DNA of 64,000 nucleotides from Stenotrophomonas indicatrix (GTDB taxonomy: Bacteria; Pseudomonadota; Gammaproteobacteria; Xanthomonadales; Xanthomonadaceae): contig CP168152.1 of NCBI GenBank assembly GCA_041545745.1, positions 804,001-868,000 of the forward strand, read 5' to 3'. The notes under the pieces are model-generated. The model searched no databases. It saw nothing but the letters and a program-made list of their open reading frames with translations, and was not told where the DNA came from. This document shows positions 44,846-54,505 of this stretch, piece after piece (within the stretch, counting starts at the first letter, position 1; each line of letters starts with the position of its first letter). The position numbers and the translations under genes are program-made.

Positions 44846-47584
44846 TTACAGCGCGCTGCCGCCGAACTTGTGCGTGTACTGCAGGTTGACGGTGCGGCCG
44901 ACGCTGTCGAACCAGGATACGTCGTAGTAAGGGTACGCCGTATAGGTCTTGTCCTTCGGCGGCATCTTGTTGAACACATTGACCACCGACAGCGACAACC
45001 GCGAGTGATCGTCGAAGCGGTACTGCAGCGAGACGTTGTAGCGGTAGGTCGCCTTGATCCACGGGCTGTCGCCGCTTTCCTCGTCGAACATCTGGTCGTA
45101 GCTGTCCGAGGTCGGCAGCCTGCCCAGGCGCGAGCCGTACACGGTGGCCGACCACGCATCCTTCTCCCACGTCGCGCTGACACTGGTCTTGGTGCGCGGA
45201 ATATCGAAGCCGCTGTTGATCGCGAACTGGTCCTCGGTCACATCACCGGCATAGCGCTGGAAGTCATGCTTCTTCACCCAGGTGTGGGTGCCATTGAAGA
45301 TGAAGTCGCCGATGCCGGTCTGCAGGCGGTAGCGCAGACCGACGTCGACGCCGGAGGTGGACTCGCGCGCCACATTGATCGGGTTCACATGCACGCCGTA
45401 CAGACGGCCGTCGGCGGTACGAGTGATGCGGGCCAGGGCGTCCACGCAGGTCGGCGAGCCGATGTCGGCGCTGCCCATCCGGCAGTTTGCTTCGCTGGCC
45501 AGGATCGTACGCACGTCCATGTCCTGCACCTGGTCGCGCATGTCGATGTTGAACCAGTCGGCCGACAGGTCCAGGCCGGCGGTCGGCGACCACACGAAGC
45601 CAGCGCTCCAGGAGGTGCTGGTTTCCGGGTCCAGCTCGCGGTTGCCACTGCGGCTGCGGATCACGTTGCGCTCGTAATCGGCGCAATCATCGGCGGCATC
45701 GGCGCGGCAGTTGTACAGATCTTCCGCGCTGGTCTCGTCGTTGCCCGGGCCGGCGAACACATAGTGCAGGTCCGGCGCACGGAACGCGGTGCCATACGAA
45801 CCGCGCACCAGCAGCGTGTCGATCGGGCGCCATTCCAGGCCGCCGCTCCAGGTTGCCTTGCCGATGGTGTGGCCCGAATAGCGGTACTGGTCGTAACGGC
45901 CGGCCACGCTCAGGTTGACCGTTTCATGCAGCGGCATGCGCAGCTCGGCGGCGGTCGCCCAGCGGTTGCGCGAGCCCTTGCCGTCCGAATCCTTCCAGCT
46001 GTAGTAGTAATAGCCCGTCGCCAGCGGATCGGGATTGAGCGCATAGGCCTGTTGGCCCACTTCCACCGTCGCGGCAAAGCCGGCATCGCCACCGGGCAGG
46101 GTGAACAGCGAACCATTGGTCAGCGTCAGCGCCGCCGTCTCGGTGCGCGACTTCGGCGTATAGGTGGTGCGTGCGGCGATCGAATCGTACTCGGCACGGG
46201 TCAGCGGCCGGTACAGGCGCGACGGATCGGCGTTGTAGATCGGGAAGCCGTCATCGTCCTCGCCCAGCTGCGGGCCCAGGAACAGATCGTTGGCCTTGGA
46301 CGCGATGATCTGCGCCCAGCTGATCCGCGACTGGTACTGCGAATGGCTCAGCGCTGCTTCGTAGTCCCAGTTGCCGGTCAGGTTGCCCTTGAAGCCGGTG
46401 GTCACGCTGAAGGTCTTCTGCGTGCTGCGCACCATCGCATTGTCCAGCCCGCCCATTTCCTCGGGCGAGAACTGGCGCTGCCAGAACTCGATCTCTCCGG
46501 TCGCTTCATTGTTGAAGTAACCCGACTCGTCGCCGTCGGCGGCCATGCGGCCCCACGTGGTGACATCGCGCATCAGCGACATCGTGTGGTAGCCCAGCTG
46601 CACGTCGGCGAACCACTGCTGGCCGTTGTCGAAGTCGTAGCTGAGCGAGGCATAGCCGTTGGCGCCGCGGCGCTTGCTGAGGATCGTGCCGTAGCCGATC
46701 GCGCTGTCGCTGCCACAATAGTAGCCGTAGCGCGGGCGGAACGCGCGGTAGGTGCTGCCCTGGTTCTGCGCCGACAGTGCATCACAGGTCGCTGCGCCCG
46801 GGTCCAGGTAGTCATCGTTGTAATCGGTGCGCAGGTAGGAACGACGGGCGATGCGCGCGCCTTCGGTCGGGCCGTCCTGGGTCGAGTCCTGGATGTCGCG
46901 GTCGTAGGCCCACAGCGGCGTCTGCGACTGCAGTTCGACGCTGTACACCGCGTTGAAGTTGCCACTGCTCAAGCCGCTGGTCAGGCTCATGTCGAATGAT
47001 TCACCACCGCCTTCAGTGGTGCTGCCCATGCGCATGTCGATGGTGGTGCCATCGGCCTGCTTCTTCAGGATGAAATTGACCACGCCGGCGATCGCATCCG
47101 AGCCGTAGATCGCCGACGCGCTGCCGGTCAGCACTTCTATGCGGTCGATCATGCCCAGCGGAATGTTGGACACATCGGTGAAGTTGCTGCGGCCCTTGAA
47201 CGGCATCGGGAAGTCGGCGATGCGACGGCCGTTGACCAGCACCAGGGTGTGGTTCGGCCCCAACCCACGCAGGTCGACCTGCTGCGCGCCCGGCGAGAAA
47301 TCGGCCCCCCCGGAGGACTGCTGGCTCTGCGTCTCACCGCCGTTCTGGGTCATCGCGCGCAGCACGTCCGGCACGGTGGTGAAGCCGCTGGAGCGGATCT
47401 GCTCTGCGTTGATGACGGTGATCGGTGCCGGTCCTTCCACTTGGGCGCGCGGGATGCGTGAGCCGGTTACCTGCACCGCGTCCAGCTGTTGTACCGAAGA
47501 GGAAGCGGGAGTCTGTGCGGCCGTCGAAGCAGCAACGGCCATCAACGCCAGCTGGATCGACCACGCCATCGCCTGTCTACGCAT
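44846..47584 (-). CDS. TonB-dependent outer-membrane receptor (912 aa)
   Basis: An active importer of the outer membrane. A signal peptide covers ~1-23 (MAWSIQLALMAVAASTAAQ), then the TonB-box-like region VQQLDAVQVTGSRIPR. The plug domain (~45-180) has PITVINAEQIRSSGFTTVPDVLRAM, VDLRGLGPNHTLVLVNGRR and IEVLTGSASAIYGSDAIAGVVNFILKK. A 22-strand barrel fills the rest, with the TonB-dependent receptor block GSYGTAFRAPDLHYVF and a C-terminal NLQYTHKFGGSAL. ATG 47584 has GGGAAT upstream. It is divergent from a secreted cyanophycinase and an isoaspartyl peptidase, so peptide fragments of cyanophycin-like material are the best guess for its ligand (inference). Confidence 0.92.
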   Translation of the reverse strand: MRRQAMAWSIQLALMAVAASTAAQTPASSSVQQLDAVQVTGSRIPRAQVEGPAPITVINAEQIRSSGFTTVPDVLRAMTQNGGETQSQQSSGGADFSPGAQQVDLRGLGPNHTLVLVNGRRIADFPMPFKGRSNFTDVSNIPLGMIDRIEVLTGSASAIYGSDAIAGVVNFILKKQADGTTIDMRMGSTTEGGGESFDMSLTSGLSSGNFNAVYSVELQSQTPLWAYDRDIQDSTQDGPTEGARIARRSYLRTDYNDDYLDPGAATCDALSAQNQGSTYRAFRPRYGYYCGSDSAIGYGTILSKRRGANGYASLSYDFDNGQQWFADVQLGYHTMSLMRDVTTWGRMAADGDESGYFNNEATGEIEFWQRQFSPEEMGGLDNAMVRSTQKTFSVTTGFKGNLTGNWDYEAALSHSQYQSRISWAQIIASKANDLFLGPQLGEDDDGFPIYNADPSRLYRPLTRAEYDSIAARTTYTPKSRTETAALTLTNGSLFTLPGGDAGFAATVEVGQQAYALNPDPLATGYYYYSWKDSDGKGSRNRWATAAELRMPLHETVNLSVAGRYDQYRYSGHTIGKATWSGGLEWRPIDTLLVRGSYGTAFRAPDLHYVFAGPGNDETSAEDLYNCRADAADDCADYERNVIRSRSGNRELDPETSTSWSAGFVWSPTAGLDLSADWFNIDMRDQVQDMDVRTILASEANCRMGSADIGSPTCVDALARITRTADGRLYGVHVNPINVARESTSGVDVGLRYRLQTGIGDFIFNGTHTWVKKHDFQRYAGDVTEDQFAINSGFDIPRTKTSVSATWEKDAWSATVYGSRLGRLPTSDSYDQMFDEESGDSPWIKATYRYNVSLQYRFDDHSRLSLSVVNVFNKMPPKDKTYTAYPYYDVSWFDSVGRTVNLQYTHKFGGSAL

Positions 47585-47754
47585 GAGAAATTCCCGGAAG
47601 TAATGCCGGCCCGCAGAGGAGGGGCCCTGTCCCCCATTCACATTTCAGCAATGGGCGCGCGCATTTAACGCCTTTTTCATGTCCTTGACTACCGGGGATA
47701 TGTCTGGCAAAGAGTGAAAACGGTTGCAGGTCGTTTTTGTTCAGGGAGATCAAG

Positions 47755-48771
47755 ATGCGACGCCTTCGCTACGGGCTGCGTGGCCCGCTCATCGCCTTGC
47801 TGCTGTCGGCGCTCTGGACTTCGCCGGCGGCGGCACAGGAACTGATGGACCCCGGCTTCGCCTATTACGAAGTGGGTGATCTGGATGCGCCGCGGCCCGG
47901 CCCGCGAGCTCCCGCGATGATGCTGATGGGTGGGGGCGAATGGGTGCCTGAAGCCTTCCAGTGGTGGCTGCGCCAGGCTGGCAATGGTCGCGTGCTGATC
48001 CTGCGCGCCTCCGGCACCGATGAGCTGCAGGACCGTCTTTACCGCGACATCGGCGGCACCACCGCCGTGCAGACTCTGGTGTTCGACAACCGCCGCGGTG
48101 CCGACGACCCAGCCGTGCTGCGGGTCGTGGCTGCGGCCGATGCGATCTTCATCGCCGGCGGCGATCAGTCCCGCTACATCCGCTTCTGGAAGGGCACTGC
48201 GCTCAATCGCGCGCTGAATGCCCACGTACGCGCCGGCAAGCCGATTGCCGGTACCAGCGCCGGGCTGGCCATCCTCGGTGGCTACGCCTATGGCGCGCTG
48301 GATGGCGGCAGCATCGATTCGGCCAGCGCCATGGCCGACCCGATGGGCGAGGCCGTGACCCTGGACCGCGGCTTCCTGCAGTTGCCCTACCTGCAGCGGG
48401 TGGTCACCGACAGCCACTTCGACAAGCGCGACCGTCTCGGCCGCCTGATCGTGTTCGTGGCCCGCGCCGCGCATGACAGTGGTGACCCGGACATGGTCGG
48501 CATCGGCGTCGATGAAGACACGGCCCTGTGCGTGGAGCCAGACGGCCAGGCCCAGGTCTACAGCGCCGACGGCCAAGGCAAGGTCTGGGTGGTCAGCCCC
48601 GGACGCGATGCCGATCGGCTGGTGGAAGGTGAGCCCCTGCGCTTCCATGCGGTGCCGGTCACCGTGGTTGCCAGCGGCAGTCGCATGCGCCTGGACGACC
48701 TGCAGGCCGAGGCGGCCTACGAGGCCTTGGCTGACATCAGCGACGGCGAGATCGACGTCATCCGCCGATAG
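47755..48771 (+). CDS. Secreted cyanophycinase (S51 family), CphE-like (338 aa)
   Basis: A serine exopeptidase that degrades cyanophycin (multi-L-arginyl-poly-L-aspartate) to beta-Asp-Arg dipeptides. Residues 1-27 form a signal peptide ending SPAAA, so it acts outside the cytoplasm. The nucleophile is S168 in PIAGTSAGLAILGG. AIFIAGGDQSRYIRFW (~131-146) is the substrate-binding GG(D/N)Q block of cyanophycinases, and GFLQLPYLQRVVTDSHFDKRDRLGRL carries further conserved acidic and basic residues. ATG 47755 has AGGGAG 7 bp upstream. Its stop codon TAG is part of a SMAG repeat. It is followed by an isoaspartyl peptidase and divergent from a TonB-dependent receptor. Confidence 0.88.
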   Translation: MRRLRYGLRGPLIALLLSALWTSPAAAQELMDPGFAYYEVGDLDAPRPGPRAPAMMLMGGGEWVPEAFQWWLRQAGNGRVLILRASGTDELQDRLYRDIGGTTAVQTLVFDNRRGADDPAVLRVVAAADAIFIAGGDQSRYIRFWKGTALNRALNAHVRAGKPIAGTSAGLAILGGYAYGALDGGSIDSASAMADPMGEAVTLDRGFLQLPYLQRVVTDSHFDKRDRLGRLIVFVARAAHDSGDPDMVGIGVDEDTALCVEPDGQAQVYSADGQGKVWVVSPGRDADRLVEGEPLRFHAVPVTVVASGSRMRLDDLQAEAAYEALADISDGEIDVIRR

Positions 48772-48842
48772 TGCCGGCCGCTGGCCGGCAACCCCCTGGA
48801 TGCATCATTGGCAAGGCGTTGCCGGCCAGCGGCCGGCACTAC
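48768..48842. repeat. Inverted pair of SMAG-type stem-loops
   Basis: ATAG-TGCCGGCC-GCT-GGCCGGCA (48768-48790) and its mirror TGCCGGCC-AGC-GGCCGGCA-CTAC (48820-48842) face each other. Together they could fold into a larger hairpin. The TAG of the first head is the stop codon of the cyanophycinase gene. Confidence 0.87.
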
Positions 48843-48883
48843 CAGCACAACCCATTCCCTGAACTACCCTGGAGACGTACCCG

Positions 48884-49894
48884 ATGAAACTGCGCCTGGC
48901 GCTGTCCGCGCTGTTGTCCCTGCCACTGCTGGCCCAGGCCGCGCCCACCGCATCACCGCTGCTGGTCATCCACGGCGGTGCCGGCGTGGAGCGCAAGGAT
49001 CTCTCTGCGGCGGAAGAACAGGCCGCGCGCGCTGCGCTGAAGGCGGCCTTGTTGAAGGGCCATGCCGAACTTGCAGCCGGGCGTCCGGCATTGGCGGCGG
49101 TCACTGCTGCGATCACGGTGCTCGAGGATGATCCGACCTTCAACGCGGGCAAGGGCGCGGTGTTCACCCACGAGGGCCGCAATGAACTGGATGCGGCGGT
49201 GATGGACGGTGCCACCCAGGCGGCCGGAGCGGTGGCCGGCGTGCAGCGCGTGCGCAATCCGATCCTGCTCGCGCAGACGGTGATGCAGAAGTCCAGACAC
49301 GTGATGATGGTGGGGCAGGGGGCCGAAGCCTTCGCGACCGAACAGGGCGTGACCCTGGTCGCCCCCTCCTACTTCCGTACCGACAAGCGCTGGCAGCAGC
49401 TGCAGCGTGCATTGAAGGAAGAATCGAGCGGGCAGGCGCATGCCGACCTGGAAACCGCAAAGCACTTCGGCACGGTCGGTGCGGTCGCTCTGGATGCGCA
49501 GGGGCGCCTTGCGGCAGGCACCTCCACCGGCGGCATGACCAACAAGCGCTATGGCCGTGTCGGCGATTCCCCGATCATCGGTGCCGGCACCTGGGCCGAT
49601 GCGCGTTGTGCGGTATCGGGTACCGGTTGGGGCGAGTACTACATCCGCACCGCGGCAGCCCATGAGATCTGCGCGCGCATGCGTTACCTCGGTCAATCGC
49701 CGGAACAGGCAGGCAAGGGCGTGATCAACGAAGCGATTCCGCAGATGGGTGGCGACGGCGGGGCGATCGTGCTCTCCGCAGAGGGAAAAGCAGCAGCGCC
49801 TTTCAACACCCAGGGCATGTATCGGGGCTGGATCGGGGCCGATGGCGTGGCCCATGTGGCCATCTTCGCCGACGAGACAATTGCACTGCCCTGA
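48884..49894 (+). CDS. iaaA: Exported isoaspartyl peptidase/L-asparaginase (Ntn-hydrolase), 336 aa
   Basis: An Ntn-hydrolase that cleaves itself into two subunits and hydrolyses beta-aspartyl dipeptides. Residues 1-19 form a signal peptide (LALSALLSLPLLAQA). LLVIHGGAGVERKDL and LEDDPTFNAGKGAVFTHEGRNELDAAVMDG are alpha-subunit signatures. Autocleavage is expected before T197 in HFGTVGAVALD, followed by the beta-subunit block AAGTSTGGMTNKRYGRVGDSPIIGAGTWAD that lines the active site. The combination with a secreted cyanophycinase upstream suggests it processes beta-Asp-Arg or similar dipeptides in the periplasm. It is probably transcribed with the cyanophycinase; the 112-bp gap holds a SMAG pair. 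Confidence 0.92.
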   Translation: MKLRLALSALLSLPLLAQAAPTASPLLVIHGGAGVERKDLSAAEEQAARAALKAALLKGHAELAAGRPALAAVTAAITVLEDDPTFNAGKGAVFTHEGRNELDAAVMDGATQAAGAVAGVQRVRNPILLAQTVMQKSRHVMMVGQGAEAFATEQGVTLVAPSYFRTDKRWQQLQRALKEESSGQAHADLETAKHFGTVGAVALDAQGRLAAGTSTGGMTNKRYGRVGDSPIIGAGTWADARCAVSGTGWGEYYIRTAAAHEICARMRYLGQSPEQAGKGVINEAIPQMGGDGGAIVLSAEGKAAAPFNTQGMYRGWIGADGVAHVAIFADETIALP

Positions 49895-49929
49895 GCAGAC
49901 CCTTGCGTATCAAGGGGTTTGCGACGCGC

Positions 49930-49981
49930 GTGAAAAAAAGTGAAAAAAAGCGTTGACAGACCCCCGCTTCATCTCCAGAAT
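49930..49981 (+). promoter_or_regulatory. Strong sigma70-type promoter with UP-like element for the tRNA-tuf cluster
   Basis: TTGACA at 49953-49958 is separated by 17 bp from CAGAAT at 49976-49981. Upstream, two tandem GTGAAAAAAA blocks (49930-49949) resemble an UP element, and a GC-rich discriminator (GCGGGC) follows. This is the layout of a stringently controlled stable-RNA promoter. Confidence 0.8.
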
Positions 49982-50038
49982 TGCGGGCTCACCACCACAC
50001 ACCGCAACGCTTCGGCGGCACGGAATGGGGTGGTAAAA

Positions 50039-50124
50039 GGAGGGATACCCAAGCGGCCAACGGGGGCAGACTGTAAATCTGCTGGCTTACGCCTTCGGTG
50101 GTTCGAATCCACCTCCCTCCACCA
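50039..50124 (+). tRNA. tRNA-Tyr (anticodon GTA)
   Basis: The acceptor GGAGGGA (50039-50045) pairs with TCCCTCC (50114-50120), then A and CCA. The anticodon loop is CTGTAAA with GTA, and a long variable arm (CTGGCTTACGCCTTCGG) is typical of class II tRNA-Tyr. Confidence 0.97.
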
Positions 50125-50150
50125 GCTTCACGTTGTGGCACATTCCCGGT

Positions 50151-50224
<74 letters not shown>

Positions 50225-50235
50225 TTGAGTGAACT

Positions 50236-50263
50236 TTGAATATTATCGAGTTCATGCCATAAT
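50236..50263 (+). promoter_or_regulatory. Internal promoter before tRNA-Thr and tuf
   Basis: TTGAAT (50236-50241) and CATAAT (50258-50263), separated by 16 bp, match the -35 and -10 consensus at 5 of 6 positions each or close to it. They lie 9 bp before tRNA-Thr. Confidence 0.6.
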
Positions 50264-50272
50264 GCAAAACTC

Positions 50273-50348
<76 letters not shown>

Positions 50349-50387
50349 TCTTCAGCACCACACCAGACGAATTCGAGATAAGCAGCC

Positions 50388-51578
50388 ATGGCCAAGGGTA
50401 AGTTCGAGCGCACCAAGCCGCACGTCAACGTCGGCACCATCGGTCACGTCGACCACGGCAAGACCACGCTGACCGCCGCACTGACCAAGATCGGTGCCGA
50501 GCGCTTTGGTGGCGAGTTCAAGGATTACTCCGCGATCGACGCCGCGCCGGAAGAAAAGGCGCGTGGCATCACGATCTCGACCGCGCACGTCGAATACGAA
50601 TCCACCGTTCGTCACTACGCCCACGTCGATTGCCCGGGCCATGCTGACTACGTCAAGAACATGATCACCGGTGCTGCCCAGATGGACGGCGCGATCCTGG
50701 TGTGCTCGGCCGCTGACGGCCCGATGCCGCAGACCCGCGAGCACATCCTGCTGTCGCGTCAGGTCGGCGTGCCGTACATCGTCGTGTTCCTGAACAAGGC
50801 CGACATGGTTGACGATGCCGAGCTGCTGGAACTGGTCGAAATGGAAGTCCGCGAGCTGCTGAGCAAGTACGACTTCCCGGGCGACGACACCCCGATCATC
50901 TCGGGTTCGGCCCGTCTGGCGCTGGAAGGCGACCAGAGCGAAATCGGCGTGCCGGCCGTCATCAAGCTGGTCGAGGCGCTGGACACCTGGATCCCGACCC
51001 CGGAGCGTGACGTCGACAAGGCATTCCTGATGCCGGTCGAAGACGTGTTCTCGATCTCGGGCCGTGGCACCGTGGTGACCGGTCGTATCGAGCGCGGTGT
51101 GATCAAGGTCGGCGAAGAAATCGAAATCGTCGGCATCCGTCCGGTGCAGAAGACCACCGTGACCGGCGTGGAAATGTTCCGCAAGCTGCTGGACCAGGGT
51201 CAGGCAGGCGACAACGCCGGTCTGCTGCTGCGCGGCACCAAGCGTGACGACGTCGAGCGTGGCCAGGTTCTGGCCAAGCCGGGTTCGATCAAGCCGCACA
51301 CCAAGTTCGACGCCGAAGTCTACGTCCTGTCGAAGGACGAAGGCGGCCGTCACACCCCGTTCTTCAAGGGCTACCGTCCGCAGTTCTACTTCCGTACCAC
51401 CGACATCACCGGTGCGGTCGAGCTGCCGGAAGGTGTCGAGATGGTGATGCCGGGCGACAACATCAAGATGGTTGTCACCCTGATCAACCCGGTCGCCATG
51501 GACGCCGGCCTGCGCTTCGCGATCCGCGAAGGTGGTCGTACCGTCGGTGCTGGCGTGGTTGCCACCATCCTCGAGTAA
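50388..51578 (+). CDS. tuf: Translation elongation factor Tu
   Basis: A GTPase that delivers aminoacyl-tRNA to the ribosome. G1 is GHVDHGKTT (residues 19-27), the switch I region contains RGITIST, G3 is DCPGHADY, G4 is NKADMVDD and G5 is SGSAR. Domains 2 and 3 follow ([33 protein letters not shown]-terminal [14 protein letters not shown]). The 396-residue length is standard. It lies in the tRNA-Tyr/Gly/Thr-tuf-tRNA-Trp-secE-nusG arrangement, so it corresponds to the tufB position; a second tuf copy is expected outside the window near rpsG-fusA. Confidence 0.99.
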   Translation: MAKGKFERTKPHVNVGTIGHVDHGKTTLTAALTKIGAERFGGEFKDYSAIDAAPEEKARGITISTAHVEYESTVRHYAHVDCPGHADYVKNMITGAAQMDGAILVCSAADGPMPQTREHILLSRQVGVPYIVVFLNKADMVDDAELLELVEMEVRELLSKYDFPGDDTPIISGSARLALEGDQSEIGVPAVIKLVEALDTWIPTPERDVDKAFLMPVEDVFSISGRGTVVTGRIERGVIKVGEEIEIVGIRPVQKTTVTGVEMFRKLLDQGQAGDNAGLLLRGTKRDDVERGQVLAKPGSIKPHTKFDAEVYVLSKDEGGRHTPFFKGYRPQFYFRTTDITGAVELPEGVEMVMPGDNIKMVVTLINPVAMDAGLRFAIREGGRTVGAGVVATILE

Positions 51579-51679
51579 GCCTGCATGCCGGCGGTCGCAT
51601 AGCGCTGCCGGTCTGGCGAGTGGCGGGCCGGGAACCTCGGTCCGCCTTCGCCGTCTAAGGGAAGGCAAGTTTTCTACGT

Positions 51680-51755
<76 letters not shown>

Positions 51756-51803
51756 TCTGCCCACCTTACCCAGCGGCCCTGCCGCTAAAGCAGACACAGC
51801 CTG

Positions 51804-52217
51804 ATGAATAGCAAGATCGAACATTCCAAGGACACCTCCGCGCAAGGCGGGGATATCGTCAAGTACGTCCTCGCATCGTTGCTGGTGCTGGCAGGTCTGT
51901 TCGTCTGGTTCTGGTTCTCCGCCGACTCCGGTCGCGCTGCCCAGCTGGGCACGTGGACGGGTCAGCTGCGTGCGTTGGCGGTCGTGGTCGGCCTGGTTGG
52001 CGGTATCGGCGTGTTCATGCTGACCGGCAAGGGGCGCGACACCCGCGAATTCCTCTCCGAGTCGCGTTTCGAACTGCGTAAAGTGGTTTGGCCGACCCGC
52101 CAGGAAGCCATTCGCATGACCTGGGTGGTGATTGTCGTCGTCCTGATTCTCAGCCTGCTGCTGGGTGGGTTCGACTTCTTCATCCAGAAACTGACTCAGT
52201 GGTTCCTGAGCCGCTAA
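51804..52217 (+). CDS. secE: Preprotein translocase subunit SecE
   Basis: An inner-membrane subunit of SecYEG. The 137-aa protein has three hydrophobic segments ([61 protein letters not shown]), the long proteobacterial form. The essential cytoplasmic amphipathic helix [24 protein letters not shown] (~82-106) with the conserved VVWPTR is intact. It is followed 10 bp later by nusG. Confidence 0.97.
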   Translation: MNSKIEHSKDTSAQGGDIVKYVLASLLVLAGLFVWFWFSADSGRAAQLGTWTGQLRALAVVVGLVGGIGVFMLTGKGRDTREFLSESRFELRKVVWPTRQEAIRMTWVVIVVVLILSLLLGGFDFFIQKLTQWFLSR

Positions 52218-52227
52218 GGAGAAATGC

Positions 52228-52788
52228 ATGAAGCGTTGGTACGTCGTTCACGCCTATTCGGGCTTCGAGAAGTCGGTGGCGCAGGCTCTGCGTGATCGCA
52301 TCGTCCGTGACGGCATGGAAGAGCGCTTCGGCGACGTCCTGGTTCCGACCGAGGAAGTGATCGAAATGCGCGCCGGCCAGAAGCGCCGTTCCGAGCGCAA
52401 GTTCTTCCCGGGTTACGTGCTGGTCCAGATCGAGACCCACGAAGAAGCGGGTATTCCGCGCATCGACAACGAAAGCTGGCACCTGGTCAAGGAAACCCCG
52501 CGCGTCATGGGCTTCATCGGCGGAACCGCCGATCGTCCGCTGCCGATCGCAGATTCCGAGGCCGAGGCGATCCTGAACCGCGTCCAGGAAGGCGTCGAGA
52601 AGCCGCGTCCGAAGGTGCTGTTCGAGCCGGGTCAGATGGTCCGTGTCACCGAAGGCCCGTTCAACGACTTCAATGGTGTCGTCGAAGAAGTCAACTACGA
52701 GAAGAGCCGTCTGCGCGTCTCGGTGCTGATCTTCGGTCGCGCCACTCCGGTCGAGCTCGAGTTCGGTCAGGTCGAAAAGGCCGTCTGA
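52228..52788 (+). CDS. nusG: Transcription termination/antitermination factor NusG
   Basis: Couples RNA polymerase to Rho or the ribosome. The NGN domain spans 1-~120 ([20 protein letters not shown], the RNAP-clamp-contact region [12 protein letters not shown], and RVMGFIGGT). The KOW domain spans ~130-186 ([54 protein letters not shown]). The 186-residue length is standard, and ATG 52228 follows AAGGAGAAA. The rplK transcription unit begins after a promoter in the 196-bp downstream spacer. Confidence 0.98.
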   Translation: MKRWYVVHAYSGFEKSVAQALRDRIVRDGMEERFGDVLVPTEEVIEMRAGQKRRSERKFFPGYVLVQIETHEEAGIPRIDNESWHLVKETPRVMGFIGGTADRPLPIADSEAEAILNRVQEGVEKPRPKVLFEPGQMVRVTEGPFNDFNGVVEEVNYEKSRLRVSVLIFGRATPVELEFGQVEKAV

Positions 52789-52800
52789 TCTGTATTCACA

Positions 52801-52888
52801 TGTCGCTTCAGGCATGTGAAGAAAAAACCTGATATGCTGCGCGGCTCCCGCTGGGAAGCTGGCGGGAGGAGGCCACCGAAAGGTGGCC
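52801..52888 (+). promoter_or_regulatory. Promoter and leader of rplKAJL-rpoBC
   Basis: TGATATGCT (52830-52838) is an extended -10 (TG-n-TATGCT) preceded by an A-rich spacer and a weak -35-like TTCAGG at 52807. The leader contains a hairpin GGCCACC-GAAA-GGTGGCC (52871-52888). The L1-binding autoregulatory site is expected in this leader by family knowledge. Confidence 0.65.
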
Positions 52889-52984
52889 TTCGGCATGATT
52901 TCAAAACGCGATGCCGGGACGCGTGATTCCCGGTCCGATGGGGAGCCTGTTGTCGCAAGGCGCTAGCACCCGGAGAGTACTCAC

Positions 52985-53413
52985 ATGGCAAAGAAAGTTG
53001 TCGGTTATATCAAGCTGCAGGTGAAGGCCGGTCAGGCCAACCCCTCGCCGCCGGTCGGTCCTGCGCTGGGTCAGCGCGGCCTGAACATCATGGAATTCTG
53101 CAAGGCCTTCAATGCCGCCACGCAGAAGCTCGAGCCGGGTCTGCCGGTTCCGGTGATCATCACGGCCTATTCGGACCGTACGTTCACCTTCATCACCAAG
53201 AGCACTCCGGCCACCACCCTGCTGAAGAAGGCCGCTGGCATCTCGTCGGGCTCCAAGCGCCCGAACACCGAGAAGGTCGGCAAGGTCACCCGTAAGCAGC
53301 TGGAAGAGATCGCCAAGGCGAAGGAACCGGATCTGACTGCCGCCGACCTGGACGCCGCCGTGCGTACCATCGCTGGCTCTGCCCGTTCCATGGGCCTCGT
53401 GGTGGAGGGTTAA
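52985..53413 (+). CDS. rplK: 50S ribosomal protein L11
   Basis: Binds the GTPase-associated region of 23S rRNA. The N-terminal domain begins [45 protein letters not shown] with the PPVGPALGQ motif that meets thiostrepton-class antibiotics. The C-terminal rRNA-binding domain ([52 protein letters not shown]) is complete. 142 aa is standard. It is first in the L11-L1-L10-L7/L12-rpoBC order and 4 bp upstream of rplA. Confidence 0.99.
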   Translation: MAKKVVGYIKLQVKAGQANPSPPVGPALGQRGLNIMEFCKAFNAATQKLEPGLPVPVIITAYSDRTFTFITKSTPATTLLKKAAGISSGSKRPNTEKVGKVTRKQLEEIAKAKEPDLTAADLDAAVRTIAGSARSMGLVVEG

Positions 53414-53417
53414 TCAG

Positions 53418-54116
53418 ATGGCACAGAACAAGCGCGAAAAGGCCATCAAGGCCGCCGTTGTCCCGGGTAAGGCGTATGCCTTCGAGGACGCAATCAACAT
53501 CCTGAAGACCGCCACCAAGGCCAAGTTCGTCGAGTCGATCGACGTTGCTGTGCGCCTGGGCGTCGACGCGAAGAAGTCCGACCAGCAGGTCCGTGGCTCC
53601 ACCGTGCTGCCGGCTGGTACCGGCAAGTCGGTCCGCGTCGCTGTCTTCGCTCCGGCCGGTGCCAAGGCTGATGAAGCCCTGGCCGCTGGTGCCGAAGCCG
53701 TCGGTATGGACGATCTGGCCGAGAAGATGCAGGCCGGCGATCTGAACTACGACGTCGTGATCGCGACCCCGGACGCAATGCGCGTCGTCGGTAAGCTGGG
53801 TACCGTGCTGGGCCCGCGCGGCCTGATGCCGAACCCGAAGGTCGGCACCGTCTCCCCGAACCCGGGTGAGGCTGTGAAGAATGCCAAGTCGGGTCAGGTG
53901 CGTTACCGCACCGACAAGGCCGGCATCATCCACTGCACCATCGGCAAGGCCGACTTCGCCGAAGACGCGCTGAAGTCGAACCTGACCGCGCTGCTGCTGG
54001 ACCTGATCAAGGCCAAGCCGGCCACCTCGAAGGGCCTGTACCTGCAGAAGGTGTCGGTCAGCTCGACGATGGGCCCGGGCGTCACCGTCGACCAGTCGTC
54101 GCTGAGCCTGAAGTAA
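53418..54116 (+). CDS. rplA: 50S ribosomal protein L1
   Basis: An L1-stalk protein and, by family knowledge, the translational repressor of the rplK-rplA mRNA. Landmarks are [68 protein letters not shown] (~115-150) and the C-terminal [16 protein letters not shown]. 232 aa is standard. The 389-bp region after it carries the L10 leader. Confidence 0.99.
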   Translation: MAQNKREKAIKAAVVPGKAYAFEDAINILKTATKAKFVESIDVAVRLGVDAKKSDQQVRGSTVLPAGTGKSVRVAVFAPAGAKADEALAAGAEAVGMDDLAEKMQAGDLNYDVVIATPDAMRVVGKLGTVLGPRGLMPNPKVGTVSPNPGEAVKNAKSGQVRYRTDKAGIIHCTIGKADFAEDALKSNLTALLLDLIKAKPATSKGLYLQKVSVSSTMGPGVTVDQSSLSLK

Positions 54117-54505
54117 TCGTTTCAAGCGATCGTGGGTCCCTCGGGTCCCGCGACCGTGACATTTGAAGGCATCCGCCGGCAACCCATCGCCGGTGGTAGC
54201 CGTCAAAGACCGCAGGTGCGGTCGTGGTATGCCGGCGACGGGCACGGAAGCTCGATTTGGCAGGGAGTCGCCGCCGGAGCAGCCACGAACGCTTAATCGA
54301 TTCCCCGGAATCACCCTGCGTAGATGGTGCCCTTCTGGAGTTTTTCTGGTTCACGCACGTCTGGGGTTACCCAGGTTGGCCCACTCCAGGTCTAGAACGG
54401 CCCACCCCCCGGAACATCATTCCGATGTTCCCGGCGTCCAGGACGGATGCCGCACAGGACCGCACACGGCAGGAGCCGTAAGCGGAGTTCAATCGGAGGA
54501 GTGCA
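54117..54505 (+). promoter_or_regulatory. rplA-rplJ spacer with L10 leader (autoregulatory 5' UTR)
   Basis: This 389-bp gap holds no protein gene. Its 3' part contains several stems, including CTGGG-GTTA-CCCAG (54361-54374) and GGAACATC-ATTCC-GATGTTCC (54411-54431), before the ribosome-binding site GGAGGAG at 54497. The position and multi-stem character fit the L10(L12)4-binding leader that represses rplJL translation. The exact limits cannot be set by eye. Confidence 0.7.
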
